Shown here piece after piece: positions 9,046 to 17,367 of a stretch of DNA of 64,000 bases (position 1 is the stretch's first letter; every line of letters begins with the position of its first letter). The position numbers were made by a program, and so were the translations under genes. The DNA lies in assembly GCF_947495565.1 (NCBI RefSeq), contig NZ_CANLZM010000009.1:124001-188000 (forward strand), given 5' to 3'. The notes under the pieces are model-generated. The model had not been told where the DNA came from and did not search any database. It saw nothing but the letters and a program-made list of their open reading frames with translations. Source of the DNA: an uncultured Pontibacter sp. (GTDB lineage Bacteria > Bacteroidota > Bacteroidia > Cytophagales > Hymenobacteraceae).

Positions 9046-9273
9046 ATGAAGCTATCTAAAATTTATGATCCCCGGGAGATGAACTCCTATCAGTTTGTGG
9101 CAACTACCGGCTTGGTCATGACTATTGTTGCCAACCTGATCCTGTTGTTTTTAGGCAAGACCGTGGAAAACTTTAACGCGCTTTATATTTGTTGGATTGT
9201 CTTTTTTACCCTCGGCACCATCGCCAACTACAACAGCAAACCCGATGACCACGACCATCATCACCATCATTAA
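9046..9273 (+). CDS. Small two-helix membrane protein with a His-rich tail
   Basis: 75 residues with two hydrophobic segments (near 17-38 and 45-61) and the tail DDHDHHHHH. The N-terminal part is KIYDPREMNSYQF. The poly-His end could bind Zn, Ni or Cu, though no partner is evident. A TATCTTTG box at 8965-8972 matches the Bacteroidetes -7 element, but no good -33 box precedes it. The stop is 2 bp from the end of the convergent hydrolase gene. The size and clean hydrophobic pattern make it a likely real gene of unknown function. Confidence 0.6.
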   Translation: MKLSKIYDPREMNSYQFVATTGLVMTIVANLILLFLGKTVENFNALYICWIVFFTLGTIANYNSKPDDHDHHHHH

Positions 9274-9277
9274 AGCG

Positions 9278-10276
9278 CTACTGCTTTAAAAACTTCAGCA
9301 GCTCCTCATGAAACTGCTTGGTAGCCTCCAAATGCGGAATATGGCCCACATTTTTCAGTTCCACTAGTTTAGCGCCAGGTATGGCTTTAGCCGTACGCTG
9401 CCCCAATTGCGGGTACTGCCCGTGCTCCTGCAGCTTTTGCTTGTCTTCAATATAGCCTTTCCCTACAATTGTACGGTCCTCCTGCCCTATTACCAGTAGG
9501 GTGGGCACCTGAATGCGGTCGAACTCATACACCACCGGCTGCTGGTAAATCATACTATAAGTTAAGGCTGATACTTTAGCTACTTTAGGGTAATCCGGGT
9601 GATTGATCTGAGCAGCGGACACCTCTACCCACTCCGAGTAATCAGGCTTCCAGGCGGTATAGTAGGTCTGGTGGTACTTGCGTATACCTTCAGCAGTCTG
9701 TTTCAGCTCCGATTGATGGAGCTGCTGCAGGTTTTTGTAAGGTACAAACAAACGGTAATCCTCCAAACCAATCGGATTTTCTAACACCAACTTGGCAGTC
9801 ATGTCAGGGTACATGAGCGTGAACCGCGTGGCCAGCATGCCTCCCATAGAATGCCCGACCACCATAACCTGCTTAACCCCGGCCTGCTGCAGCAACTGAT
9901 GCGTGTTTTGCGCCAGCTGGTGAAAAGTATAGTTAATTTCAGGCTTAACAGATTTACCAAACCCAATCTGGTCTGGTACAATTACCCGAAAGCCGTTCTC
10001 CGTCAGAAACTTGATTGTCTGGCCCCAATAGGCACCTATAAAGTTTTTACCATGCAAGAGCAGAACTACAGGCGGGTTTTGCACTTGCTTTGCCGGCGGC
10101 ACGTCCATGTAAGCCATTTTATACTTCTGCCCTTCTACTTCAGCATCAAAATACTTTACCTCGAAAGGATACTTATAATCGTCTAGCGTAGCATTAAGCG
10201 AAGCGGGCACCTGCTGCGCCTGCACGTGCCAGGCTAAAAATAAGATGATAAGCAGTAGTAGGTTTATCTTTTTCAT
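9278..10276 (-). CDS. Secreted alpha/beta hydrolase
   Basis: 332 residues with a signal peptide (MKKINLLLLIILFLAWHVQAQ). The alpha/beta-hydrolase core shows the oxyanion segment LLLHGKNF near 73-79, the nucleophile elbow GHSMGG with Ser143, an acid in LVIGQEDRTIVG and the final His in NVGHIPHLE. The cap region contains NPIGLEDYR. It belongs to the broad epoxide hydrolase / haloperoxidase / lipase group, whose substrate cannot be predicted. It is transcribed alone. There is no clear intrinsic terminator in the 4 bp before the convergent gene. Confidence 0.85.
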   Translation of the reverse strand: MKKINLLLLIILFLAWHVQAQQVPASLNATLDDYKYPFEVKYFDAEVEGQKYKMAYMDVPPAKQVQNPPVVLLLHGKNFIGAYWGQTIKFLTENGFRVIVPDQIGFGKSVKPEINYTFHQLAQNTHQLLQQAGVKQVMVVGHSMGGMLATRFTLMYPDMTAKLVLENPIGLEDYRLFVPYKNLQQLHQSELKQTAEGIRKYHQTYYTAWKPDYSEWVEVSAAQINHPDYPKVAKVSALTYSMIYQQPVVYEFDRIQVPTLLVIGQEDRTIVGKGYIEDKQKLQEHGQYPQLGQRTAKAIPGAKLVELKNVGHIPHLEATKQFHEELLKFLKQ

Positions 10277-10467
10277 AATCTTATTCTAAGTACAACTCTA
10301 CATTACTGGTTTCAAAAGCTATTGTTCCAAAATTAGCTATTTAGGATTCCTGCCAGAGGTTTAAACAATACTTCATACTACAGCTCCGGCTGTAAGTATA
10401 ACTTTGTATGATAATTCTCTTCTATGGAATCTAAGATTTTAAGCGGCTTACATCATTAACAAAAAAA

Positions 10468-10489
10468 GCCCACCGCAACTGCAGTGGGC
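10468..10489 (-). terminator. Terminator of the beta-barrel gene
   Basis: Stem GCCCAC (10468-10473) / GTGGGC (10484-10489). On the minus strand it is followed by seven T, and it lies 34 bp after the stop of the gene at 10524. Confidence 0.7.
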
Positions 10490-10523
10490 CTTGTGTAAAT
10501 CACCAAACACTAAACTTTATCTT

Positions 10524-11246
10524 TTAAAACGTATAGCCTACAGACGCTTTTATAACACGGTTAAAGGTGTCGAAGCTGTTGTTACTGTCTATGGAACTGA
10601 GGCCGTAATCGTAACCTGCACTGACGTTAAAGCCACTGGCGAACCTGTATCCCAAACCACCTGTAACGGCCACATCTACCTCCCTGAAACCACTCTTCAT
10701 GTCCCACTCCTGGTTAAGTGCCTTAAAACCAAAGGCTCCTGCCTCTGCAGATACTTTATTGGATAGCAGGTAAGACACCTGCGGCCCCGCGTAAATATGA
10801 AATCCCTCTCCTACATATACTTTTGCCAGCACGGGCAGGTCCAGGTATTCAGCTTTGTTGGTCAGGGTAACGTTGGCGTTCACAAAATCATACTGCTCCA
10901 TCGGAACTTTGCCTCTCAGTACCATTCCTTTCTGAGAATACTGCAGCCCCGGCTCAATCTCGAAACCCGGTGCCACTGGTATGCTCAGGTAAGTACCCAC
11001 ATGAAACCCTGTGCGCATCTCGCGGCCGGCATACCCTCCCGACATATCCACAAGGTCTTGCACGCTTTGCATTGTTTCGCCCTCCCAATCTGCCAAGTTA
11101 AGACCGGCTCTGATACCGAAGCGCAACTGGTTGGACGTATTATTATAGGTAGATTGTTTGTTATAGCGAACAGGCTGTTGCTGGGCCTCTGCACTGGCTG
11201 CTGCCAACCCTAATGCCACAGCTATAAGTAAAAATATCTTTTTCAT
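10524..11246 (-). CDS. Outer-membrane beta-barrel protein (porin family)
   Basis: 240 residues with a signal peptide ending near ASAEAQQQ. Alternating amphipathic strands follow: RFGIRAGLNLADWEG, GFHVGTYLSIPV, FEIEPGLQYSQKGM, LDLPVLAKVYVG, FHIYAGPQVSYLL and a last strand IKASVGYTF. The terminal Phe is the usual BAM recognition residue. This is the PorT/OMP_b-brl_2 type of 8-stranded barrel, which is present in many copies in Bacteroidota. Transport specificity is unknown. Genes at 30692 and 53803 encode similar proteins. Confidence 0.85.
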   Translation of the reverse strand: MKKIFLLIAVALGLAAASAEAQQQPVRYNKQSTYNNTSNQLRFGIRAGLNLADWEGETMQSVQDLVDMSGGYAGREMRTGFHVGTYLSIPVAPGFEIEPGLQYSQKGMVLRGKVPMEQYDFVNANVTLTNKAEYLDLPVLAKVYVGEGFHIYAGPQVSYLLSNKVSAEAGAFGFKALNQEWDMKSGFREVDVAVTGGLGYRFASGFNVSAGYDYGLSSIDSNNSFDTFNRVIKASVGYTF

Positions 11247-11528
11247 GGTAGTAACAGTTAAATCTCTTCATTCTTTTCCGATAAGCTGGCCCGCTCGAAT
11301 TGGATGAATGAAAGAACCGTGCCAGAAAAGGAACTATTTTTTTATAAAGTATATCACCCAACACACAACTATTTAATAATCAATACTATAAAATTTAAAT
11401 TTAGCAATAATCTATACTTACGGAGTAACCTAACCACTTAATTTTACTGAGGCTAATATAAGCGGAGCGGCGGCAAAAAGCAGGTAATTGCTTAGCTTTG
11501 CCTCCTGTAAACCGAAGCTGAAACAGAG

Positions 11529-12578
11529 ATGAAAGACAGAACGCAGGTGCGCCTGAAACGACTGGCCGTGCACAGAGTGGGTAACAAATCAAAGGAAGAA
11601 GGCGTGATTGCCTCTAAGGAGCTGGTGGACCTGCACGACGAGCAGCTATATGACCTGCTGGTAAACTACTTTGTTTCTCCATTTAAACAGGAAGAGTTTT
11701 TCCGCTTCACCCACACCTCGGACCTGGCTCTGAACGAAATATTTGCCTATTCTGCGCTCATATTTAACGAACCACATAACTTCTTAGAATATTCGGTACA
11801 TATCCTAAACCATCTTTACGAGCAGTCTGACCATCCAAAAGTGAAAAGCGGCGAGCTATACGTGGTTCATTTTGATGGTTGTGTGATGGAAGACGAAGTG
11901 GTGGAGGCTATCGGCATCTTTAAATCTGAGAACAAGGATACATTCCTGACCTTTCAGGATGAGGAGGACGACCTGAACGTAAATTACCATTTTGGCGTGA
12001 ACCTGAAGGGCGTGGACAAAGGCTGCATGATTTTTAACACAAAAGCTGATGACGGTTATCGGGTGAAGCTAGTGGACGCCAACAGCTACGACGCCGTGTT
12101 TTGGAAGGAGGATTTCCTGAACGTGACCGAGCTGCAGGACACAAACTACAGCACCAAAGCCGTTCTGAACCTGTGCAAGGATTTTTCGGAAGAGGTATTC
12201 GCCAGAACAGAGAGCAAAAAAGCGCAGGTAGACTTTATCAGCCGCTCCGTAGATTACTTTTCTAAAAGCGAAACATTTGACCTGGAGGAGTTTACCAGCA
12301 GCGTGATTGACGAGCCTGAGACAAAAGAGCGCTTTAAAAACTATAGCCAGACTTTTGCCGAGGAACGTGATATTGAAGGCTTTAACGATTTCACGATCAA
12401 CAAAAACACAGTACGCAACATGAAGCGCAAGTTTCGAAACTTTATTAAACTGGACACGCAGATAGAAATCAAGTTTAGCGGCTATAACCCAGAACAAAGC
12501 GAGCAGTATGTAGAGCGCGGCTTTGACCAGGAGCGCGGAATGCATTTTTATAAAGTATATTTTTACAACGAGAGCTAA
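11529..12578 (+). CDS. Nucleoid-associated protein, NdpA/YejK family
   Basis: 349 residues of the 37-kDa nucleoid-associated family. Recognisable parts are the N-terminal LAVHRVGNKSKEEGV, the KSGELYVVHFDGC segment, the EAIGIFKSENKDTFL strand pair and the C-terminal FNDFTINKNTVRNMKRKF with IEIKFSGYN. In E. coli YejK binds the nucleoid and contacts topoisomerase IV. A similar DNA-associated role is likely here but is known only for distant relatives. The ATG at 11529 is preceded by a TAGCTTTG box (11493-11500) of the Bacteroidetes -7 type. It is a single gene. Confidence 0.85.
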   Translation: MKDRTQVRLKRLAVHRVGNKSKEEGVIASKELVDLHDEQLYDLLVNYFVSPFKQEEFFRFTHTSDLALNEIFAYSALIFNEPHNFLEYSVHILNHLYEQSDHPKVKSGELYVVHFDGCVMEDEVVEAIGIFKSENKDTFLTFQDEEDDLNVNYHFGVNLKGVDKGCMIFNTKADDGYRVKLVDANSYDAVFWKEDFLNVTELQDTNYSTKAVLNLCKDFSEEVFARTESKKAQVDFISRSVDYFSKSETFDLEEFTSSVIDEPETKERFKNYSQTFAEERDIEGFNDFTINKNTVRNMKRKFRNFIKLDTQIEIKFSGYNPEQSEQYVERGFDQERGMHFYKVYFYNES

Positions 12579-12668
12579 CCGAACTATAGCCGGTAAAATG
12601 CTGTTTTCTATACTTGCAGAAACGGAACGAAAATTGCCTAGATCAAATTGGAGATAAAACCGCACTAC

Positions 12669-13109
12669 ATGAAGAAAATAATCTTTGCCTTAGCTTTTGC
12701 CCTTGCCGGCTCTGCCGCTGTTGCGCAGGTACAAGCCAAGCAGCCACAAGCTAAAGCCGCGCAAGCTGAGCCTGCTTCCCTTGAACAACGCGCCGAGGCC
12801 ATTACGGCTGGTTTCACTAAAAACCTGCGCCTTTCGCCGCAGCAAACCCAGAAGGTATACACCATTAACCTAACAAGCCTGCAGCAGGCAGAAAAAGCCA
12901 AGGTTAAGTATAAAAACAACCCCAGAAAGATGGTGCAGCACATGGATGTTATCAGCCAGACGCGCCTCTCCCAGCTAAAGGATGTGCTGACGCCTCTTCA
13001 GTTTCAGCAGTACCAGCAAAGGCGCGAGGAGAAAATGGGCGTGCCGCGCGAGGCCCAAAGCAATCCAAATGCAAAACAGCAAAGTCCTTTGCACCAGGAA
13101 AGCCACTAA
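12669..13109 (+). CDS. Small secreted Spy-like protein
   Basis: 146 residues from the ATG at 12669, chosen because it opens a perfect signal peptide (MKKIIFALAFALAGSAAVAQ). The mature protein has an Ala/Gln/Lys-rich linker, then SLEQRAEAITAGFTKNLRLSPQQTQKVYTIN and VISQTRLSQLKDVLTPLQFQQYQQ. The LSPQQ and LTPLQ segments match the Spy/CpxP LTxxQ pattern, so a periplasmic chaperone or envelope-stress role is reasonable. It is a likely paralogue of the gene at 7183. The last three codons and the stop lie inside a 28-bp perfect hairpin, so transcript end and coding end are physically coupled. Confidence 0.7.
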   Translation: MKKIIFALAFALAGSAAVAQVQAKQPQAKAAQAEPASLEQRAEAITAGFTKNLRLSPQQTQKVYTINLTSLQQAEKAKVKYKNNPRKMVQHMDVISQTRLSQLKDVLTPLQFQQYQQRREEKMGVPREAQSNPNAKQQSPLHQESH

Positions 13110-13157
13110 AACAAAAAAGCATGGTCTTCACCATGCTTTTTTGTTTTAGTGGCTTTC
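13098..13157 (+). terminator. 28-bp perfect hairpin overlapping a stop codon
   Basis: Arms 13098-13125 and 13130-13157 are exact reverse complements over 28 nt with loop CTTC. The left arm contains the last codons and stop of the Spy-like gene. An A tract in the left arm and the matching T tract in the right arm let it work as an intrinsic terminator in both directions. Confidence 0.75.
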
Positions 13158-13350
13158 AGCACGTTGGCTTACAGGCCATTCATTTTCACCTAGTAAAATT
13201 AACTGTTCGTCATACAAATTTGTACTTTCAGAATACTCCACCTATATTTTGTAACTGAATTCAACTAGTACTCGAATTATAAAATACTAGTTTACAGTGC
13301 CTTTTGTAATTAATAAGCATTGTACAATTAAAAGGGATACAGATAGTACT

Positions 13351-13785
13351 ATGGAAGTAGAAAGGGAACTGGTTGTACTAAAAGATAATGAAAGATGTAC
13401 TATCAAAGTATGCCAAACCTTATCTATACTTCATATTGTCTGTAAAAAACATTTCGAAAATAAGGAACTGCGCCAAAACCTGCTGGAGGTAATGGAGCTC
13501 ATTAAAGCGCATAAGATAAGATATTTTTTAGGTGACGTGCGGTCGCTGCACTACATGAAGATGGAAGATGCCAATTGGCTTAGCACCACCATCCTGCCAG
13601 TCATGAAAATTTGCTCGCTCCAAAAATGGGCACGTGTTGAGAACCCGAATTCTATGATAGAGCTTAACTCCTTGCAACTGAAGCATAAACTAGAGTTTGA
13701 GGAAACCTGCAAACATGAATTACAGTTTGAGTCTTTTGTAGACGAAGAAAGCGCGCTGCATTGGCTGCTTTTTTCTGAAGAGTGA
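13351..13785 (+). CDS. STAS/SpoIIAA-like protein of unknown function
   Basis: 144 residues from the ATG at 13351. The upstream GTG at 13297 would only add an unsupported basic extension. There is no signal or membrane segment. The pattern is a beta hairpin (CTIKVCQTLSILHI), a helix, then HKIRYFLGDVRSLHYMKMEDANWL and ILPVMKI. It matches the layout of the 143-residue protein at 28013 (KYWLVNNKAGGIITPQDQIW, IPQLAYK), so the two are paralogues. The alternating alpha/beta order suggests a SpoIIAA/STAS-like fold, without a visible phosphorylatable serine motif. Function is unknown. The gene converges on the hydroxylase gene 18 bp away. Confidence 0.6.
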   Translation: MEVERELVVLKDNERCTIKVCQTLSILHIVCKKHFENKELRQNLLEVMELIKAHKIRYFLGDVRSLHYMKMEDANWLSTTILPVMKICSLQKWARVENPNSMIELNSLQLKHKLEFEETCKHELQFESFVDEESALHWLLFSEE

Positions 13786-13803
13786 TTTTATATTTTCTCT
13801 TGC

Positions 13804-14754
13804 TCAGACTGCCGCATCTGAAGCCAATTTTCCTTCTGCTTGCGCCTCACCGGACGGCTGCTCCATTCCTGCCTGCTGCTGGTTTTTACGCTGATGCTCA
13901 GTAATAACGGCTCCGGGCGGCTTGTACAGTATAAGAAATTTTTCTTTAAGAGAGGGCGCATGCTTCATGTCCTCCCAAATATCTACCCACTCATGGAAAA
14001 CCAGGTAAACCGGGTTAAAAGAAGTCACCGGTTTGGTTAATCCATACTTTACCTGCTCCCGCTCTGGCTCAAATGTGCCAAACATCCTGTCCCAGATAAT
14101 AAAGGTAGAGCCGTAGTTTTTGTCTATGTAGCCAGGGTTAGAGCCGTGGTGCACGCGGTGGTGAGAGGGTGTTACAAAAACATACTCGATTGGCTTCGGC
14201 AACTTAGCCACCAACTCTGTGTGCACAAAAAACTGGTACAGCACCGCCACCTGATGGCATACAAAAAAAGTAAACGGGTCGATGCCCAGAAAAGGCACAG
14301 GCAGGAAAAAGATGAATTTGAGGTGCTGCGTCCAGCCGGTGCGGAACGAAACAGAGAAATTCATGCGCTCCGAAGAATGGTGCGTTACGTGAGTTGCCCA
14401 CCAGAACCGCTGCTCATGCGCCACCCTGTGAGCCCAGTAACGGCAGAAGTCAATAGCTACAAAGCAGATCACGAACAGCCACCAACCTCTCGGAATAGCC
14501 CAGGGCACCATGTTATAGACAGCCAAAGCTACTCCGAAAAGCCATACTTTCAGTACTGCGCTAAGTATAGTATTGACTGCCCCAATGGTAAGTGCCGACA
14601 CAAACTCTGTTTTATGGTAGGTGTCCCGCTTTTTATAGATACCATAAAGCCACTCCCCCACCACAGAGAGCACAATAACCGGTATGGCATAATGCATAAT
14701 GGTAAGGTCATCCAGCTTTTTAAGCTCATCAAAAGTGTATAACTCTTTCTCCAT
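13804..14754 (-). CDS. Sterol desaturase / fatty-acid hydroxylase family protein
   Basis: 316 residues with four or five membrane helices. The di-iron histidine clusters are present: HRVAH (His109, His113), HVTHH (His122, 125, 126) and HHRVHHG further on. These define the membrane-bound fatty-acid hydroxylase superfamily, which adds hydroxyl groups or desaturates lipids using O2 in the inner membrane. In Bacteroidota possible substrates include sphingolipid or ornithine-lipid acyl chains and carotenoids, but no neighbour identifies one. The C-terminus is a Gln/Ala-rich, probably disordered tail. Confidence 0.88.
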   Translation of the reverse strand: MEKELYTFDELKKLDDLTIMHYAIPVIVLSVVGEWLYGIYKKRDTYHKTEFVSALTIGAVNTILSAVLKVWLFGVALAVYNMVPWAIPRGWWLFVICFVAIDFCRYWAHRVAHEQRFWWATHVTHHSSERMNFSVSFRTGWTQHLKFIFFLPVPFLGIDPFTFFVCHQVAVLYQFFVHTELVAKLPKPIEYVFVTPSHHRVHHGSNPGYIDKNYGSTFIIWDRMFGTFEPEREQVKYGLTKPVTSFNPVYLVFHEWVDIWEDMKHAPSLKEKFLILYKPPGAVITEHQRKNQQQAGMEQPSGEAQAEGKLASDAAV

Positions 14755-14928
14755 ACTTGGTGATCTTAGCCTGATATAGCCTATTTGAACGGCCAGAGCA
14801 GAAAAGAGTTAAGCTCAGGCAAGCGCAGACAAGTATAAAATCAGGTTTTAGAGTTATAACAGAGGCCAGAGAAGTATAAAAGCAGCACCATTTAGCGCAG
14901 TCTTCGTAAATTGGGGCAAAAATTAAAC

Positions 14929-15120
14929 ATGCGCATCCGAAAGAAAGTTAAAACCACCTTGCCCGCCCAAGCTTCTCGCTTTGCTGCCCTTGATGTTTTT
15001 GTAAAAGCCGCCGAAAAGGAAAACTGGACCGAACAGGAAATTCAGTTTGTGATAAACGAGGTGGTGGAGGCCCGTGACGATAAAGAAGCAATCGAGATTT
15101 TGAGCGACTATATAATGTAA
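14929..15120 (+). CDS. Small conserved-looking basic/acidic protein
   Basis: 63 residues from the ATG at 14929 ([14 protein letters not shown]); the TTG at 14911 is less likely. A basic N-terminus is followed by a helical acidic part with [26 protein letters not shown] and a short final helix [11 protein letters not shown]. No Cys, signal or membrane segment is present. The helix-turn-helix spacing is suggestive of a small binding domain, but I cannot assign a family. A terminator follows 8 bp after the stop, which supports a real gene. Confidence 0.55.
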   Translation: MRIRKKVKTTLPAQASRFAALDVFVKAAEKENWTEQEIQFVINEVVEARDDKEAIEILSDYIM

Positions 15121-15127
15121 AAAAAAG

Positions 15128-15159
15128 AGCGGCAGCCACTTTAAGGAGTAGCTGCCGCT
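15128..15159. terminator. Bidirectional terminator
   Basis: Stem AGCGGCAGC (15128-15136) / GCTGCCGCT (15151-15159) between the convergent genes ending at 15120 and 15179. The A run on its left gives a T run for the minus-strand transcript. Confidence 0.7.
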
Positions 15160-15178
15160 GTTCTATACTTTATAAATG

Positions 15179-15742
15179 CTAAGCCTGCGCTTGCTGTGGC
15201 TGCAGTTGCAACTCCTGCTGGTGCTGCTGCAGTACCTCAATTATGAAGCTGATGTGCTCTTTCAGGTCAACACCGAACATCTCTGCACCCAGCTTCACTT
15301 CTTCTCTGTCTACAGAGGCTGCAAAGCTCTTTTGCCCCAGCTTCTTTATCACTGACTTTGCCTCCAAGCCCTGCAGCTTGGTTGGCCTTACTTGTGCACA
15401 GGCCACTACAAAACCCGTAATTTCATCGCAAGCCAGCAAAGCTTTGTCCAGCAGCGTATTGTAAGGCACGCCCCATTTAGTATAGTGTGCTGAAATGGCA
15501 TGTGCTATTTCTGTCTCCCCACGCTCCCGCAGCTGGTTTACAATTACATTTGGGTGCTGGTCGGGGTAAGATTCGTAATCGGCGTCGTGCAGCAGGCCGG
15601 TAATCCCCCACTGCTCTATGTTCTCCCCCAACTTATCAGCATATGCGCGCATGACCAGTTCTACGGTTCGGGCGTGGCGCAGCAGGCTATCGCCTTTCGT
15701 CATACTTTCCAGTATAGCTCTGGCTTCGTCGTGTGTAATCAT
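15179..15742 (-). CDS. HD-domain phosphohydrolase family protein
   Basis: 187 residues. The HD metal residues are visible: His23 in LLRHARTVELVM, His52-Asp53 in GLLHDADYE, His63 nearby and an Asp in LLACDEITGFVV. This is the small HD/HDIG group, metal-dependent hydrolases that often act on nucleotides. The substrate is unknown. The C-terminus is Gln-rich and probably disordered. It is a single gene sharing a terminator with the small gene at 14929. Confidence 0.82.
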   Translation of the reverse strand: MITHDEARAILESMTKGDSLLRHARTVELVMRAYADKLGENIEQWGITGLLHDADYESYPDQHPNVIVNQLRERGETEIAHAISAHYTKWGVPYNTLLDKALLACDEITGFVVACAQVRPTKLQGLEAKSVIKKLGQKSFAASVDREEVKLGAEMFGVDLKEHISFIIEVLQQHQQELQLQPQQAQA

Positions 15743-15831
15743 CGCTCTTTTATTCTAGTTTTCAGAAGATCCAAAATAACGATAAATCGGGAACGGCAAA
15801 AGCTATAGTTACTCATACTTTACCGGCCACA

Positions 15832-16356
15832 CTAATCTAATCTGGCTATCTGAACATTATCCCAGCGGCCCATTATCGGGTCGTGCTTGCCTACTAAAAT
15901 ATCAATTCTTTTACGCATCCGGCGGTTCATAATATCCCGCACTACATACAAGCCATCCAATTCATCGGAAATACCAGAAACCCAAAGCGAATCCCCGAAT
16001 TCTATTTGCCCTCCCCATCTGCTGTGTAAATCACGCGATACGGCAATCCAGCGGTGTTTTTTAGGATTTTTTTTGTTGATGCGTGAGCCGTCAGCGGTTA
16101 TATAGGGAGTGGCATCGGTTTGCGCTGGCTCTGGGTGATATATGGAGGCAGAAACTGTAAACGTCGGGGCATTTTGGGTGGTTTCTGCGCTAGTAGCGGA
16201 CTTATCTTCTGTTTCCAGAGGTGGCCACTCAAGAGGTGGTTGCTGCAGCTGTTTTTCGATATTTGGAGCGGTAGAGTCAGCCCTATAAAAGGATAATTCT
16301 TCAGCCAGTGCTATAACTACGTAGAACACGGCCGCGAGTACTTTAATCCTGAACAT
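15832..16356 (-). CDS. Secreted 3D/RlpA-like double-psi beta-barrel protein
   Basis: 174 residues with an N-terminal hydrophobic segment (signal or anchor), a Thr/Pro/Glu-rich linker to about residue 70, then a compact domain: TFTVSASIYHPEPAQTDATP, TADGSRIN, KHRWIAVSRDL, EFGDSLWVSG, DGLYVVRDIMNRRMRKRIDI. The order of acidic residues resembles the 3D domain found in MltA and Rpf-type proteins that bind or cleave peptidoglycan. An envelope role is inferred. It has no operon partner. Confidence 0.7.
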   Translation of the reverse strand: MFRIKVLAAVFYVVIALAEELSFYRADSTAPNIEKQLQQPPLEWPPLETEDKSATSAETTQNAPTFTVSASIYHPEPAQTDATPYITADGSRINKKNPKKHRWIAVSRDLHSRWGGQIEFGDSLWVSGISDELDGLYVVRDIMNRRMRKRIDILVGKHDPIMGRWDNVQIARLD

Positions 16357-16590
16357 AAGCGGTCCTTTTCGTGAAACATCGATTTTCTAAACAATAACCC
16401 GCTTAAACGACGGATTTTTAGAAGGGTTTTACAATGTTGTCAGAAAAGTGATTAAAGCTGCTTTTACGGGAATTTCAATGTTGTATAAATTTTACAATTT
16501 ACAATATAACTATATAGTCAAAAACTATAGTAATAAGTTAACCTTCTAAAGGTAAAACCCACCATTGTTATGACACAGAAATTTACAAAG

Positions 16591-17367
16591 TTATTTCTTA
16601 ATATACTTATCGTAAACTATATAGCCAATAAAAATCGCCAAGCTGACAGCCGACACCCAGATAAGCCCGTTCTTTAGGCGCTCGTTGTCTTCGCCGAGCC
16701 ATGCCAGCAAGATGGTTAGCGGCACAATACCAGCCAGCGTAGCTCCCAAAAACCGAAAATAACCCATGCGGGCAATGCCTGCCACAAAGCTTACCGCATC
16801 GTTTGACAGAAAAGGGGAAATACGGGCAATTATAATAGCCCACAGGCCATACTCTTCCATGAACCCGGATACTTTCTTCTGTGATTTCTGACCGATCAGT
16901 TTGCTGATACCCGCCTCGCCAAGTCCTCTGCCAATCCAGTACCCAAGCGTAGAAGCCACCACCACAGCGGTAATAGCAATTATAGAACCCCAAAACGAGC
17001 CGTAGGCCACAATAGCGACCAGCATGAGCGCCACCACGTTTATCACCAGCAAAAACATCTGGGCAATCATGGCGGCTACAATAAAGAACGGCCCCCAGAA
17101 ACCAAACTGGCTCACCCAATCCGAAATGCGCTTGTTATCACCGCTCGAAAGCACCTCCCAAGCATTATCAATTTCCGTCTGAAAACCCGGAAATATAAAG
17201 TACGACCCCACCAGACCTGCAATAAGTATGGCTGTCACGATCAGCGGCCACTTACTTTGCTTCACCTCCTCCTGGTCCTGGTTATCCTGATGATGTGGCT
17301 TTAAGTGCTTCTGCGCTTCTTTTACCCGCTGGTGGTGCTTTTTTATATCTTTCTGTTTCTCACTCAT
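16591..17367 (-). CDS. TVP38/TMEM64 (VTT/DedA superfamily) membrane protein
   Basis: 258 residues: a His/Lys-rich cytoplasmic N-terminus (to about 38), a first helix near 40-60, then the VTT core. Diagnostic pieces are GYWIGRGLGE, the re-entrant loop IIARISPFLSNDAVSFVAG with its conserved R and P, and the later GIVPLTILLAWLGE. Relatives scramble or flip lipids such as undecaprenyl phosphate or PE. The start (ATG) overlaps the rhomboid gene's last codons by 4 bp, so the two are translationally coupled. The rhomboid gene is upstream. Confidence 0.88.
   Translation of the reverse strand: MSEKQKDIKKHHQRVKEAQKHLKPHHQDNQDQEEVKQSKWPLIVTAILIAGLVGSYFIFPGFQTEIDNAWEVLSSGDNKRISDWVSQFGFWGPFFIVAAMIAQMFLLVINVVALMLVAIVAYGSFWGSIIAITAVVVASTLGYWIGRGLGEAGISKLIGQKSQKKVSGFMEEYGLWAIIIARISPFLSNDAVSFVAGIARMGYFRFLGATLAGIVPLTILLAWLGEDNERLKNGLIWVSAVSLAIFIGYIVYDKYIKK

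Noticed and set aside
12069-12665. 198-codon frame antisense to the nucleoid-associated protein
   Set aside because: It lies wholly opposite a recognised family gene, with no domain or signal peptide of its own.
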